Below, one piece after another: positions 1 through 12,670 of a DNA stretch of 64,000 nucleotides. The notes under the pieces are model-generated. The model was given only the letters and a program-made list of their open reading frames with translations. It was not told the origin of the DNA and made no database searches. A program made the translations under genes and the position numbers. Source of the stretch: Meconema thalassinum (Eukaryota > Arthropoda > Insecta > Orthoptera > Tettigoniidae); assembly GCA_946902985.2 (NCBI GenBank), contig CAMPQE020000053.1, positions 1,178,001 to 1,242,000 of the forward strand, in the 5' to 3' direction. Position 1 is the stretch's first letter, and every line of letters starts with the position of its first letter.

Positions 1-2322
1 ATACCATCACTGTTGTCACTACTAATCTACCTTATATCTACTAGGGCTTGGCGCAACCTGTATACCATCACTGTTGCTACTATTAATCTACCTTATATCT
101 ACTAGGGCTTGGCGCAACCTGTATACCATCAGTTGACACTACTAATTCACCTTATATATACTATATATACTAGGGCTTGGCGCAACCTGTATACCATCAC
201 TGTTGACACTACTAATTTACCTTATATCTACTAAGGCTGGGCGCAACCTACTCACCATCACTGTTGCCACTACTAATGTACCGTATATCTACTAGGGCTT
301 GGCGCAACCTGTATACCATCACTGTTGCCACTACTAATGTGCCTTATATCTACTAGGGATTGGTGCAACCTGAATTCCACCACTGTTGACACTACTTATC
401 TACCTTATATCTACTGGGGCTTGGTGCAACCTGTGTACCATCACTGTTGCCACTACTAATCTACCTTATATCTACTAGGGCTTGGCGCAACCTGTATACC
501 ATCACTGTTGCTTCTATTAATCTACCTTATATCTACTAGGGATTGGAGTAACCAGTGTACCATCACTGTTGCCACTACTTATCTGCCTTATATCTACTAG
601 GGATTGGTGCAACCTGCATACCACCACTGTTGACACTACTAATCTACCTTATATCCACTAGGGCTTGTTGCAACCTGTATTCCATCACTGTTGACACTAC
701 TAATTTACCTTATATCTACTAGGACTTGGCGCAACCTGTATACCATCACTGTTGCCACTACTAATCTACCTTATATCTACTAGGGCTTGGTGCAACCTGT
801 ATATCGTCACTGTTGCCACTACTAATCTACCTTATATCTACTAGGGCTTGGCGCAACCTGTATACCATCACTGTTAACACTACTAATCTACCTTATATTT
901 ACTAGGGCTTGGCGCAACCCGTATACCATCACTGTTGCCACTACTAATCTACCTTATATCTACTAGGGCTTGGCACAACCTGTATACCATCACTGTTGCT
1001 ACTATTAATCTACCTTATATCTACTAGGGCTTGGCGCAACCTGTATACCATCACTGTTGACACTACTAATTCACCTTATATCTACTAGGGCTTGGCGCAA
1101 CCTGTATACCATCACTGTTGACACTACTAATTTACCTTATATCTACTAGGGCTGGGCGCAACCTGCTCACCATCACTGTTGCCACTACTAATGTACCTTA
1201 TATCTACTAGGGCTTTGCGCAACCTGTATACCATCACTGTTGCCACTACTAATCTGCCTTATATCTACTAGGGATTGGTGCAACCTGAATTCCACCACTG
1301 TTGACACTACTAATCTACCTTATATCCACTAGGGCTTGGTGCAACCTGTGTACCATCACTGTTGCCACTACTAATCTACCTTATATCTACTAGGGCTTGG
1401 TGCAACCTGTGTACCATCACTGTTGACACTACTAATCTACCTTATATCTACTAGGGCTTGGCGAAACCTGTATACCATCACTGTTGCCACTACTAATCTA
1501 CCTTATATCTACTAGGGCTTGGCGCAACCTGTATTCCATCACTGTTGACACTACTAATTCACCTTATATCTACTAGGGCTTGGCGCAACCTGTATACCAT
1601 CACTGTTGACACTACTAATTTACCTTATATCTACTAGGGCTGGGCGCAACCTGCTCACCATCACTGTTGCCACTACTAATCTACTTTATATCTACTAGGG
1701 CTTGGTGCAACCTGTATACCATCACTGTTGACCCTACTAATTTACCTTATATATACTAGGGCTTGGCGCAACCTGTATACCATCACTGTTGCCACTACTA
1801 ATCTACCTTATATCTACTAGGGCTTGGCGCAACCTGTATACCATCACTGTTGACACTACTAATTTACCTTATATCTACTAGGGCTTGGCGCAACTTTTTT
1901 ACCATCACTGTTGCCACTGCTAATCTACCTTATATCTACTAGGGCTTGGCGCAACTTGTATTCCATCACTGTTGACACAACTAATTTACCTTATATCTAC
2001 TAGGGCTTGACACAACCTGTATACCATCACCTTTGCCACTACTAATCTACCTTATATCTTCTAGGGCTTGGCGCAACCTGTATACCATAACTGTAGTCAC
2101 TAATGATCTACCTTATATCTACTAGGGCTTGGCGCAATCCGTATACCATCACTGTTGTCACTAATAATCTACCTTATATCTACTAGGGCTTGGCGCAACC
2201 TGTATACCATCACTGTTGCCATTACTAATCTACCTTATATCTACTAGGACTTGGCGCAACCTGTATACCATCACTGTTGTCACTAATAATCTACCTTATA
2301 TCTACTAGGGCTTGGCGCAATC
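1..2322. repeat. 61-bp satellite array, left block
   Basis: About 38 head-to-tail copies of a 61-bp monomer containing TTATATCTACTAGGGCTTGG, running off the left edge of the window. Monomers differ by a few substitutions and rare short indels. Some variants (GAATTCCACCAC near 371 and 1287; CTCACCATCAC near 251 and 1165) recur about 915 bp apart, which is 15 monomers, so part of the array has higher-order structure. There is no long open frame and no sign of transcription. The array resumes at 4455 after a transposon insertion. Confidence 0.95.
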
Positions 2323-4454
2323 GGTTCATTGTTCCATTGCGATGCGGCCGCGTTTGGGGAATATTTAGGGATCTCTGTGACGTCACCGTGATGTCGCGGC
2401 TGACGTATTGACGCTTTGCCTGCCTGGAGTCGGTGCGCATGCTTGTCAGCTGATTAATACGTCAGTTTCGCGCGTGGTGTTTTTGGAAGATGTCGTCCAT
2501 TATTCACCTGTTAGTGGTTGGTAAACGTAATTTTAACAATTATTATTCATGTGAATAATTCATAGCACAAGAGTTTGATATTAGCAGTGTCGTGTGCGGG
2601 ATTGTGTTCGCGATTTGTAATGAAATTGTTTAATTCGTGAATGGCGTTACTCGTTAGCGTTTTGATATTAGCAGTGACTTGTTCGCGGGTTGTGTTGGCG
2701 ATTTCTACGAAAATTGTTGATTTCCGTAAGTTGTCGCAATCAATTGACGGAAATGTTATGTGATTCATTGTGTGGACGATAATTACTGCTTCTTCTTTTA
2801 CATGGGGAATAATACGGCCTGTTGGATCCATTGGTGAGTGTTAATAAAGTTGTTCATTTATTTCTTTTGGTTGCTGGTAATTGAAAAGTTGCACTGTGTG
2901 GGGGAATACGCCTAGTAAAATAGGAATGGGTGGGTAAAAAAAAGAAATTGGCATTTACAAGAACCTATATAGGTAATTTTTTGACGGTTCATACAGTATG
3001 TCTGTGAGGCGTTATGAAACAGCATGTTAAGGATAGTGATTTTTAATTGAGATACAAGTATTTGCAGCCAATATTGGAAAACATAAAAATACCGAACCAT
3101 ATTATTGACAACTTTGAAAAATAAACGAAACTACACAAAACAATAACATTATTGACCACAATGTTTTATAAGAATATTACAATGTGTTAGCGATGTTTGT
3201 GGTTTTGATGGAAATTAATGCGTCTGCCAGCAGCTAGGTTAGCTTTGTGTATGCCTGGGAAATGTGTTAATGTACCGTATTGATGCCAATTGGCGATTAT
3301 TACAGACCGCGATCGTTTGTGCATAACTTTTTTATAAAAACAAATTGGCTTCTTTTGTGATGTTATCATCCACTTGACGAAATGCCTCTCTGGTACGATT
3401 ATGGGAAAATCCTTGGTTATAGGTTTTATTGGGTGGTGACAACTCAGTAACAGAAAAGAGCATAAAAAACCTTCGAAACGCATTGTGTTTCGTCATCTGT
3501 AATTGATTTATTTCCCTACCTCATTTGATACGCCGTACATAAGAACATGTTTTAATCGAGGGTTACATTTACACGATTTTGTATTGGAATGGGTAATTGG
3601 TCTACTTAGTTAAATTATGTCGGCGATATTTACGAAAATATTCCGATATAAGGTAATATTTTAAAATTTTGTATCCGTATCTGTAATTTGCCTATATAGC
3701 TGAAGTTTAGATGACGATAAACATCGTAATTTATTTTAATTTTATAATTATAAAACATTGTATCGAAATCTGTGATTGACCTATATAGCTCAATTAAAGA
3801 TTCCGATGCGCAGAAAAATTTCGCGATTTTAATTGATATTTTTAATTTTCCGCATCGAAATCTATAATTGGCCTATGTAGATCAATTACAGATTCCGATA
3901 TACTTTGTAATTTTTCTACGCATCGGAATCTTTAATTGAGCTATGTAGGTGAATTGCAGATTTCGATGCACGGTTTTCCAATTATGAAATTGGAAGAATT
4001 ACAATGTGTATCGGAATCTACATAGTCCATTTATAGATTTCGATGCGGAAAATTAAAAATATCAATTGAAATTTTTCTACGCATCGAAATATGCAATTGA
4101 GCTATATAGGTGAATTGTAGATTTCGATGCAAGTTTTTTGAATTATGAAATTTTAAGAATTACGATGTGTATCAGAATATCTATATAGTCCAATTGTAGA
4201 TTTCGATGCGGAAAATTGAAAATATCAATTGAAATCGCGAAATTTCTATGCATCGAATTATGCAATTGAGCTACATAGCGTAAATAAATCTCGCGAATTC
4301 GAAGGTTTTTGTGTTTCCCCACCCAAAAACCCCTATTACCCAGGCTTTTCCCGTAAGCTTGCTAGAAGAGTGACGTCCTTGTTGACGTCATGGTAGACGC
4401 CATTTTGTTTTAGGGGAATTTTGTCGCGGCGGCATCGCAATGGAATATTATCCC
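2323..4454. mobile_element. Non-autonomous inverted-repeat DNA transposon with 8-bp target duplication
   Basis: A 2132-bp insertion into the 61-bp satellite. Both sides carry the same 8 bp, GCGCAATC (2315-2322 and 4455-4462), which occurs once per uninterrupted monomer. The ends are imperfect inverted repeats of about 30 bp sharing TTCCATTGCGATGC followed by a GC-rich GCCGCG. The 5' part contains a duplicated segment of about 85 bp (about 2570-2735). The core (about 3640-4290) holds short repeats in alternating orientation. The longest frames (minus strand, 94 aa at 2547-2831 and 98 aa at 3187-3483) match nothing I recognise, and no transposase is visible. An 8-bp duplication fits hAT, P, Merlin or some Mutator-like families; the superfamily is not determined. 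Confidence 0.85.
3640..4290. repeat. Alternating inverted short repeats (fold-back core)
   Basis: At least five copies of a roughly 60-bp AT-rich module occur in both orientations. One orientation reads AATTGTAGATTTCGATGCGG and the other CCGCATCGAAATCTATAATT. Neighbouring copies are mutually complementary, so a single strand could fold into long hairpins. The module lies inside the transposon at 2323-4454 and was not seen elsewhere in the window. Confidence 0.8.
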
Positions 4455-4699
4455 GCGCAATCTGTGTACCATCACTGTTGTCACTAATAATCTACCTTAT
4501 ATCTACTAGGGCTTGGCGCAACCTGTATACCATCACTGTTGCCACTACTAATCTACCTTATATCCACTAGGGCTTGGCGCAACCTGTATACCATCACTGT
4601 TGCCACTACTAATCTACCTTATATCTATTAGGGCTTGGCGCAACCTGTATACCATCACTGTTGCCACTACTAATCTACCTTATATCTACTAGGGCTTGG
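4455..4699. repeat. 61-bp satellite array, right block
   Basis: Four further copies of the 61-bp monomer continue the array in the same orientation and register as at 1-2322. The first 8 bp are the target duplication of the intervening transposon. The array stops abruptly near 4699 at unrelated AT-rich sequence. Confidence 0.93.
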
Positions 4700-7600
4700 C
4701 AGCTCTTTATCAAATTGCTTTTTTACTTTGAATAAAGGAAAATATCAAATTTAAATTATAAAATGCTCAATTGTTATGAAAATCAGAAAATTAATCGCCC
4801 AATGTTAATACCAACAATCCGCCTACGAGGGAAAAAGTATCCCCACATAATCTCACAGATTAAGTGCGCTCTACCGAAGGTCAATTGTTAGTGTATTCTA
4901 TTGCTTATGGGCTATGAGAAGACTGCCTCGGCTCAGTAACAGCCTAAAACAATATTTAGATTCTAACTTGGCCGTCAATATATTTCAATTGCATAATCTT
5001 CAGCAGATGTTTTGTCTTCTTTTGGAATACGAGACTGCCAACAGAACTCAAAATATAATATATTACACCACAAATGGTCTTTGCCTGTGGTCAATCATTT
5101 ATGTAATGAATAAGTTTGTGGAGTGCAATGCTCTGGAATTATTTGAACCAATCCGCAATGTAGATGGCTTAAGTGAATACATAGATCTGAATATTGCCTT
5201 ACCACAGCTACTGACCGCTTTATTTACTACGTGACAACTTCTCTTCGTGATATCGTCTACCTTTCATAACTGGTAACTAAAAGGGCAGTGTGTAGCCCAC
5301 TTTCAGTGGTGCTCACTGGGTGACGTCTGGATGAGAGCATCACTAATGTAAATTTCCCTATTCTGCTAAAGCGTTGTTCCTTATTTTCCAAGGATTGAGG
5401 GCATGTATTCAACCTTTCTATATTAGAGTATTAGAAGCCAGTTTTCATTGTTGAATTCGTAAGGGAATTGTTTTTCAGTCGGTCAACACGTTAATGTGCC
5501 CAATTATATCTTTACCAATTATGTTTGTACTCTGGTAAAAAGCTCGTCATGGTCCGCATTGACGTTTCTGATTCTACTAACTTTTTGCTTTTTATTCCTC
5601 CTATAAATACGAATAAAAACAAAAGATTATTAGCATTAATTATGTTTGTTCTGTCGTAGCAGTGAAGTCTTGCGCTCTCCATTATTATTCTTTTCCCTGT
5701 TTCTTCAACCTTGAGCCAGGAATTAATGTTTTTTTTAAGAACAACAATATTATTCAGCGTCTTAGGTTTTACTGAATCAGAGATTCTGGGAGACTGGGGC
5801 TAGTGGAGTCGAATAATGAAAGTCTTTAAAGCTGTTTGTTGATATTTAGTCATCTTTATATCGCTTAAACTCGGGAAGAACAGCCTGATCACCTCCACCA
5901 GGACTGTTGTGGACTCGTCATGAACAAGAACCTTTTGATGGGATCAAAATGGAAATTTCTGTGCCACCAAGATTGACTCTCTTCAGATCCTGTGGGAGTT
6001 ATGGGTTTGCTAATTTACCTGGCTTTCTCCATTTCCTATTCAACATGTTTACTAAGGGGGAGGCTTATTTCACAATATATTCTTTTGAACCTCCTTACAT
6101 TAATTTCGGTGCATTCTCTGAGCAGATGTTCTGCATCAAGACAATGTTAGTCTTTTTCTTTCTCACTCGATTCACTGAATTCTTACATTCGCATTGACCA
6201 TGAAATTTATCCCTCTCATTTCCATTTACATTTAGCCTCCTGGATTTATTCACATGGATAAAATTATGTGAGTATATATTGTGCCCGTCAGGCAAGGCCA
6301 TCGATGAAACCACTGACCGCAGTAGTTCTCCCAACACCTTCATCCTTCGAACCCTCACGCCGAGAGGATTGGATGTGATCATAGACTATCTTCGAACGAG
6401 ACATATAACTCAGGGAGTATCGGGACTAATGAGAGACTAAATGGTTAAAGAACCAACCCAAGGAACACCCCCCACCCCCAAAAATACAAAGCTACAAGAA
6501 ATAGTCCAGACTGAGGTAAAATTCGCTTGAGAGTTATTTAAAAATTCACAAATCCCTAACCTACTTCGAAGGGTAAAAATATCGGCTAATCCGCTAGGCT
6601 AATAAAAAATTTAAAAAATAATCATCCCCTAATTCGAATTCAAGTTAAACCCTCACGAAGTCCTCTTACAAGAAGATGAAATTAAACAAGCAAGCTAAGA
6701 GAGTAACTCGTAAATTGTCCCCTAAGCAAATACAAACAGAGTTAAAAATACTAATATTTAAAAGCACCAATAAGTATTCATCTAAGGTGTTGTGGTTTCC
6801 TCTCTGACTTTTACGATGCATTTAATTAGCTTAAGTCCTAATTGAAGTTAAGTAGTTGCAGACGAGATACGTCCGCAGCACAGAAAAATAAACAAAGCTA
6901 AGCAACAACCAGATACAACAATAAACTACAATCAGATCACAATAAGAAATAAATGAACACACAAATTCACACAATTATTATTGTACACCCCTGCCTCCGC
7001 GTCTAGTCGCAGTTCGTGGCTAATCGTCACCTAGGTGAGTGTAATTAGGATGGTGAAGGTACAGTCATGACTACGACTGACTTCACTTGGTTGCCATAAG
7101 TCCATGTTCACAAATGCCATTAGACCTAGCAACTCCGTTGTCACAAAATATGTCAGCTTGTCCTAAAATATGTGAGTCTAATGAAAACAGCTGTTCCAGA
7201 AGTGTCAGTCATTTAATAAAATAATATTACAAATTTAAACGGTTCACGTCATTTACTTTCAATTCTAGATCAATTATGCATTTTATTTAGTTTCAAGTTT
7301 AGTTTGCTTATAAATCCCTATTAGTGTAGTTTAGATATTCAAGGACCACCATGACACTTAATGACAACAGCAAAAAACATTGCTCCAAAGGATGTCTGTT
7401 CTAAGGAAATATGAGGGAAAAATGCCTCATGATAGTCAACACAATAACACGCGCTTACAATGGCGGAACTCTGCGCTCACCTGGCTCGCTATAATACCTC
7501 GGACGATGACAATAGCCTCTATTGCCAGTAAAACACTCCTAACAACAATGTGGGTGATCACAGTTTATCACATCATTACCTCGTCCTCCATGGACACTAC

Positions 7601-8690
7601 AATAACACTGCCGAACAATTACATAAATCATCTGGTCAAAAACGTTTAGCAAAGGGATACATTAAACGTGTCATCAACGTGATCACAACCTCCTAACAAA
7701 CAGAATAAGCAAAAATCATACATTGAATGAGACGTGAAAGTTCAGAAATAACAGAAATAATATAGGTTTTGACCACTCTTCTGTAATATCAATTCATTAA
7801 TTCAGGCCTCTGGCTCAAGTCCATTTGAAACATACCAGTTTCTGTCAAGTAGTCCTCTCACTAAAGGGTTCCTAAGCATTGTGGGAGCGACACAACTGGT
7901 CTGGCTCAAGGCCTCCCCCCTCTTCGTTAGCATGTCAAACTCCAAACTGGCGAACCAAATAACTTCCTAAGCTCACACAGAATAACAGTCCAAATCTATT
8001 AGCTCATGTAACGTTGAATAGTACAGTGATATCACCACAAGATTATAAACTCGAGCTGGCCTGTGCCTACGCTCTTAACAAATGCAATGATGTTCCAAAA
8101 CAACACGAAACGGAATCTATCCCACTAGCTCCAGTCTATGAGTTAAAAGTATAGTTACAAATGACACAACATTATTTGCATCTTTCAGCTTCTGAGCCTC
8201 ACACTATCATATGAGTATTTCTTAAACTTTCCAGTAACAATTATGCACACTCGGCATGAAAATTAAACATGACCAACGATACCAAATCTTTACGTGCCGC
8301 CAAATGATTCGTTGAATACAATCAAATGCCTAATCAGGCTTCTGAAGCCTCTAGTTTTGTTTCTATACATCTCAAATAACAGCTGCGGATTTTAGCACAC
8401 TATCATACACAATGAAAAAACAACAAGACAGCCTTCCATTCTGTCAGAAGATACGACCGTGTCAATCTGGCTTAACAAGAATGTCATGCTTCCAAAGCAC
8501 ATTAACTCAACAATATCTCACTGTTATTCCGTGTCATGGGAAAATATATTTACAACAAGATGTTCAATAAAGAACATATAGCCTACTTTCTCCTAAATGC
8601 ATGGGCATTGTTATAACTCTTTGTCCTTTTCAAGGAGTATAATTGAATGTTGGTTGTAGTAGCTTATTGAAAAACAACGTGCTATAGGGA
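4700..8690. other. No gene recognised
   Basis: About 4 kb of AT-rich sequence. The longest frames are 106 aa (4914-5234, plus), 96 aa (5907-6197, plus) and 95 aa (6095-6382, minus). None shows a recognisable motif and none has obvious splice sites or promoter context. The stretch at about 6440-6960 is A-rich on the plus strand. I see no tandem repeats or transposon ends here. Confidence 0.6.
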
Positions 8691-10840
8691 TATTAAACAT
8701 GAATATGAGATGCCCTTTGCTAGTGCTACCTCTGTAAAAAATTTCATTCAATTCGGTTTCACCGTGTTAGAATTGATATGGGGAATTGATTTGCAACACA
8801 TACATGGCCGCTATTTGCAAACTATTGGGCTGATGATCTTGCAGTTTGGTCAGAATATGCTTCCCACATCAAGATATGTTGTTGCCAAATTTGGTAGAGA
8901 CTAGATTATTAGGTTGGTCGAAATTACATTTTAGCTTTTAACATTTGGGTGGCCGCGATTACGTTTCCGTCAAGATGGCGGTGATATAAAACATGACACC
9001 GAGGTGCCCTTTGCTAGTGCTGCCTCTGTACCAAATTTCATTCCATTCGGTTTCACCGTGTTCGAATAAATAGGGGGAATCGATTATTACACAAAGATGG
9101 CCGCCATCCACAAACTATTAGGCTAATGACCTATTAGATTGGTCAAAGGATGCTCCCTCCATAAAGGTATGTTGTTGCAAAATTTGGTAGAGATCGGATG
9201 ATTATGTTAGTCGTAATTTGATTTAAGCTTTGAACATTTGTGTGGCCGCCATTACGTTTCTGTCAAGATGGCGGCGATATGAAACATGACACTGAGGTGC
9301 CCTTTGCTAGTGCTACCTCTGTACCAAATTTCGTTTCATTCGGTTTCACCGTGTTCGAATTAATAGGGGTAATCGATTTTCACACAAAGATGCCCGCCAT
9401 CCGCAAACTATTAGCCTAGTGACATATTAATTTCGTCAAGAGATGCTCCCTCCACAAAAGTATGTTGTTGCAAAATTTGGTAGAGATCGGATGATTAGGT
9501 TAATCGTAATTTGATTTAAGCTTTGAACATTTGTGTGGCCGCCATTACGTTTCCTTCAAGATGGCGGCGATATAAAACATGACGCTGAGGTGCCCTTTGC
9601 TAGTGCTACATCTGTACCAAATTTCGTTTCATTCGGTCTCACCGTGTTCGAATTAATGGGGGGAATCGATTTTCACACAAAGATGGCCGCCATCCGCAAA
9701 CTATTAGGCTAATGACATATTAGTTTGGTCAAGAGATGCTCCCTCCACAAAGGTATGTTGTTGCAAAATTTGGTAGAGATCGGATGATTAGGTTAATCGT
9801 AATTTGATTTAGGCTTTGAACATTTGTGTGGCCGCCATTACGTTTCTGTCAAGATGGCGGCGATATGAAACATGACACTGAGGTGCCCTTTGCTAGTGCT
9901 GCCTCTGTACCAAATTTCATTCCATTCGGTTTCACCGTGTTCGAATAAATAGGGGGAATCGATTTTTACACAAAGATGGCCGCCATCCACAAACTATTAG
10001 GCTAATGACCTATTAGATTGGTCAAAGGATGCTCCCTCCATAAAGGTATGTTGTTGCAAAATTTGGTAGAGATCGGATGATTATGTTAGTCGTAATTTGA
10101 TTTAAGCTTTGAACATTTGTGTGGCCGCCATTACGTTTCTGTCAAGATGGCGGCGATATGAAACATGACACTGAGGTGCCCTTTGCTAGTGCTATCTCTG
10201 TACCAAATTTCGTTTCATTCGGTTTCACCGTGTTCGAATTAATAGGGGGAATCGATTTTCACACAAAGATGGCCGCCATCCGCAAACTATTAGGCTAATG
10301 ACATATTAGTTTGGTCAAGAGATGCTCCCTCCACAAAGGTATGTTGTTGCAAAATTTGGTAGAGATCGGATGATTAGGTTAATCGTAATTTGATTTAGGC
10401 TTTGAACATTTGTGTGGCCGCCATTACGTTTTCGTCAAGATGGCGGCGATGTAACATGACACTGAGGTGCCCTTTGCTAGTGCTACCTCTGTACCAAATT
10501 TCATTCCATTCGGTTTCACCGTGTTCGAATTAATAGGGGGAATCGATTTTCACACAAAGATGGCCGCCATCCGCAAACTATTAGGCTAATGACATATTAG
10601 TTTGGTCAAGAGATGCTCCCTCCACAAAGGTATGTTGTTGCAAAATTTGCCAGAGATCGGATGATTAGGATAGTCGTAATTTGATTTAAGCTTTGAACAT
10701 GTGTGTGGCCGCCATTACGTTTCCGTCAAGATGGCGGCGATTCAAAACATGACACTGAGGTGTCCTTTGCTAGTGCTACCTTTGTACCAAATTTCGTTCG
10801 ATTTGCGTTCACCGTGTTCGAATTGATAGGGGGGGGGACA
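8690..10840 (+). repeat. 293-bp tandem repeat, about eight copies
   Basis: Eight monomers, with the landmark TGCCCTTTGC or its variant at about 8711, 9005, 9298, 9591, 9884, 10177, 10468 and 10761, giving a period of 291-294 bp. Each full monomer includes AAGATGGCCGCCAT and AAGATGGCGGCGAT. The first copy is the most diverged. The array runs into a G run, a CA-rich tract and a hairpin at 10835-10985. It is probably the internal array of a Helitron-like non-autonomous element rather than a free satellite. Confidence 0.93.
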
Positions 10841-10985
10841 GGACAGACATTCAGAGTACACACACTCACACACACACACAGACTCTCTCTCACACACACA
10901 CACACAGACAGACACACTTTTTTCGCCCTGCGTTGATCTCATAAGTCTACTTTCATTTTTTGCAAAATTCGAAAGTAGGCTAATA
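10841..10985. mobile_element. CA-rich tract and terminal hairpin of a tandem-repeat element
   Basis: A CA/CAGA microsatellite is followed by TTGATCTCATAAGTCTACTT and a stem made of GTCTACTTTC and GAAAGTAGGC around a short loop. The same arrangement (CA or GT tract, GATCTCATAAGCCTA, hairpin) ends the elements at 31808, 42952 and 54667, so this is one end of a dispersed family. No matching opposite end was found near 8690, so this copy may be truncated. Confidence 0.7.
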
Positions 10986-12556
10986 AATAGTGGTCGTCTT
11001 CCTAAGCTTTCCTAAAGCTTGCATTAATCATATAGCACATGCGATTCGATTCTCACATTATTTTATTTTGTCTGGCAATGCATTGTCAAAATTATAAATG
11101 GGTGTTATATCTAGGAAACAATCAATCTGGTTGCTACTATTTTGAATGCAGTCACTTACATGCTAATCAACAGGGATCAAGCCTATCAGAATGAGTAAGT
11201 ATTGGTTCAAAACTCACATATCAGCGTTGATGTAGTAGATCTGCCATCGAGCCACGGCCATTAGGAAGGCCTATGTTCGAACCTAGGCTCCAATAATACC
11301 AGGGTTTCTTCTTCCCCTTCTTCTTCTCTTCATTATGCTCGTATGGCTCGATTTAAGCATCTCCCTCCTGCATAATGTAGTTACTCCATCCTTACCTGAG
11401 ACTCAAATGGTAGAATAAGCTCCACGTGGTCGATTAGTTTTACCATGTTAAATCGGCGATTTCCACAGGGTTTGATTTCGGACATTGACTAAAATAAGTA
11501 CAGATTTTACACTGGCGCAGACAGTACAAAATGGCCATGAGGGTCTGCCACTGACTCTAGAACACTCAGGTGGTGTTCGCTCACAGACTGTAATACTGAC
11601 AAGTATCGAACAAAATCGTAGCGATCGACCACTCAAAAAGTTTTCAAATGGCACGTTTTCAACATGTAACTTTGGTTACAAGAAATGTTTGCACTGATAT
11701 AATTTTACTGCTCAGACAGTATTTTAGCTAACTTTGTGGCGTCACTCAGGAAATATGCCCACCATGTTGTCGGTCTACTCACGGTTTCGCCTCTCACAAT
11801 TATGCGCAAAAAGGGTGCCCAAATGTCACTTCAGAACATCGGTTACTTGCCCACTATAATTATTGCCTTCACTTCACTGTACTGAGGCAAAATTTGATAC
11901 TATCAGGCCATAGTTTAAGGCATACGATTACAGCGTACTCGAAACGCACGTTTCCCAAGAGTCGGGAGACACAGCAATGGCTTCCTACACGGTACGGCCC
12001 GGTTCGAATCAAAGATGAACTCTTGCAGCGACAATGAATTCCTCCTTTCAGATATCTGTGATGATAATACATGTTTCTAACGGTCAAAAATTCAGAAATG
12101 TGTGTAGAAAAGTTCCAAAATATCCAATTAGTTTAATAACTCGGCAGAAGTGATAATCAAATTACAGGAAATATCTCCTATCCTCGGAGTGTAAATCCGT
12201 ACTGCTGTAGTCAAAATAGCATGCGGAGACCAGTTCAAGCTGTCACGGTGCATTCTAGCCATCTGAGGATGTGATACCAACTTGACACAAACTAGTGGAT
12301 CATCAGACATGAACCTACGGGAGATCAGCACCTAAGTCTGAGATGCTACCTCTGAAAACAGAACTTACATTCCTGACCCAGTTTCTGATTTAGGTCTTCT
12401 ATGTCGCATTGTGTTTGGAAGGCATTCGAGATAATGATAATCTGATAAAAAGCCACTTTCATCCTTGATTCCTTGAGTTTAAGATTACAATTTGTGTAAG
12501 ATATATTTCCACCTATGCAAAGGAACGTGTTTGTGAAATAAGTAATTTCTCTGCAG
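10986..12556. other. No gene recognised; possible short tRNA-related repeat
   Basis: AT-rich, with only short frames (70 aa or less to about 12100; 67 and 85 aa on the minus strand at 12128-12331 and 12346-12603). Near 11230-11290 there is a B-box-like TGTTCGAACCTAGG with a following pyrimidine-rich stretch. This could be a SINE remnant, but no convincing A box was found. It lies upstream of the candidate exon at 12557. Confidence 0.45.
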
Positions 12557-12670
12557 GATGATACTGATCTCACTGAGGATATTAAGATTGAGGAAATGTC
12601 CATACCAGAGATTGTTCCATGTGTCAGAATGGAAACACCTTCTTCAGTAAGTGGTGGAGATCTGCAAGAG
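12557..12670 (+). CDS. Candidate acidic exon of the C2H2 zinc-finger gene
   Basis: A 114-bp segment flanked by a good acceptor (AATTTCTCTGCAG ending at 12556) and a perfect donor (GTAAGT from 12671). Only one frame is open throughout, giving 38 codons in phase 0 at both ends; the other two contain stops. The product is acidic and rich in D, E, T, S and P, with segments such as DIKIEEMSIPEIVP and ETPSSVSGGDLQE. This is the style of linker exons upstream of zinc-finger arrays in insect C2H2 genes. Phase 0 at its end matches the candidate exon at 28033, which in turn matches the finger exon at 57276. The first coding exon is not identified and may lie upstream of the window. It could be a chance open stretch, but splice-site quality and phase agreement argue against that. 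Confidence 0.62.

Noticed and set aside
1..4699. Regular repeat spacing suggestive of a CRISPR array
   Set aside because: The whole 61-bp unit is conserved, with no unique spacers, no cas genes are present, and the context is eukaryotic.
4914..5234. 106-residue plus-strand frame with ordinary amino-acid composition
   Set aside because: No motif, no splice or promoter signal and no neighbouring exon; a chance frame of this length is expected in 64 kb.
10703..10942. Frames rich in Thr/His or Val/Cys/Ser near the CA tract
   Set aside because: These are translations of a CA/CAGA microsatellite and its flanks.
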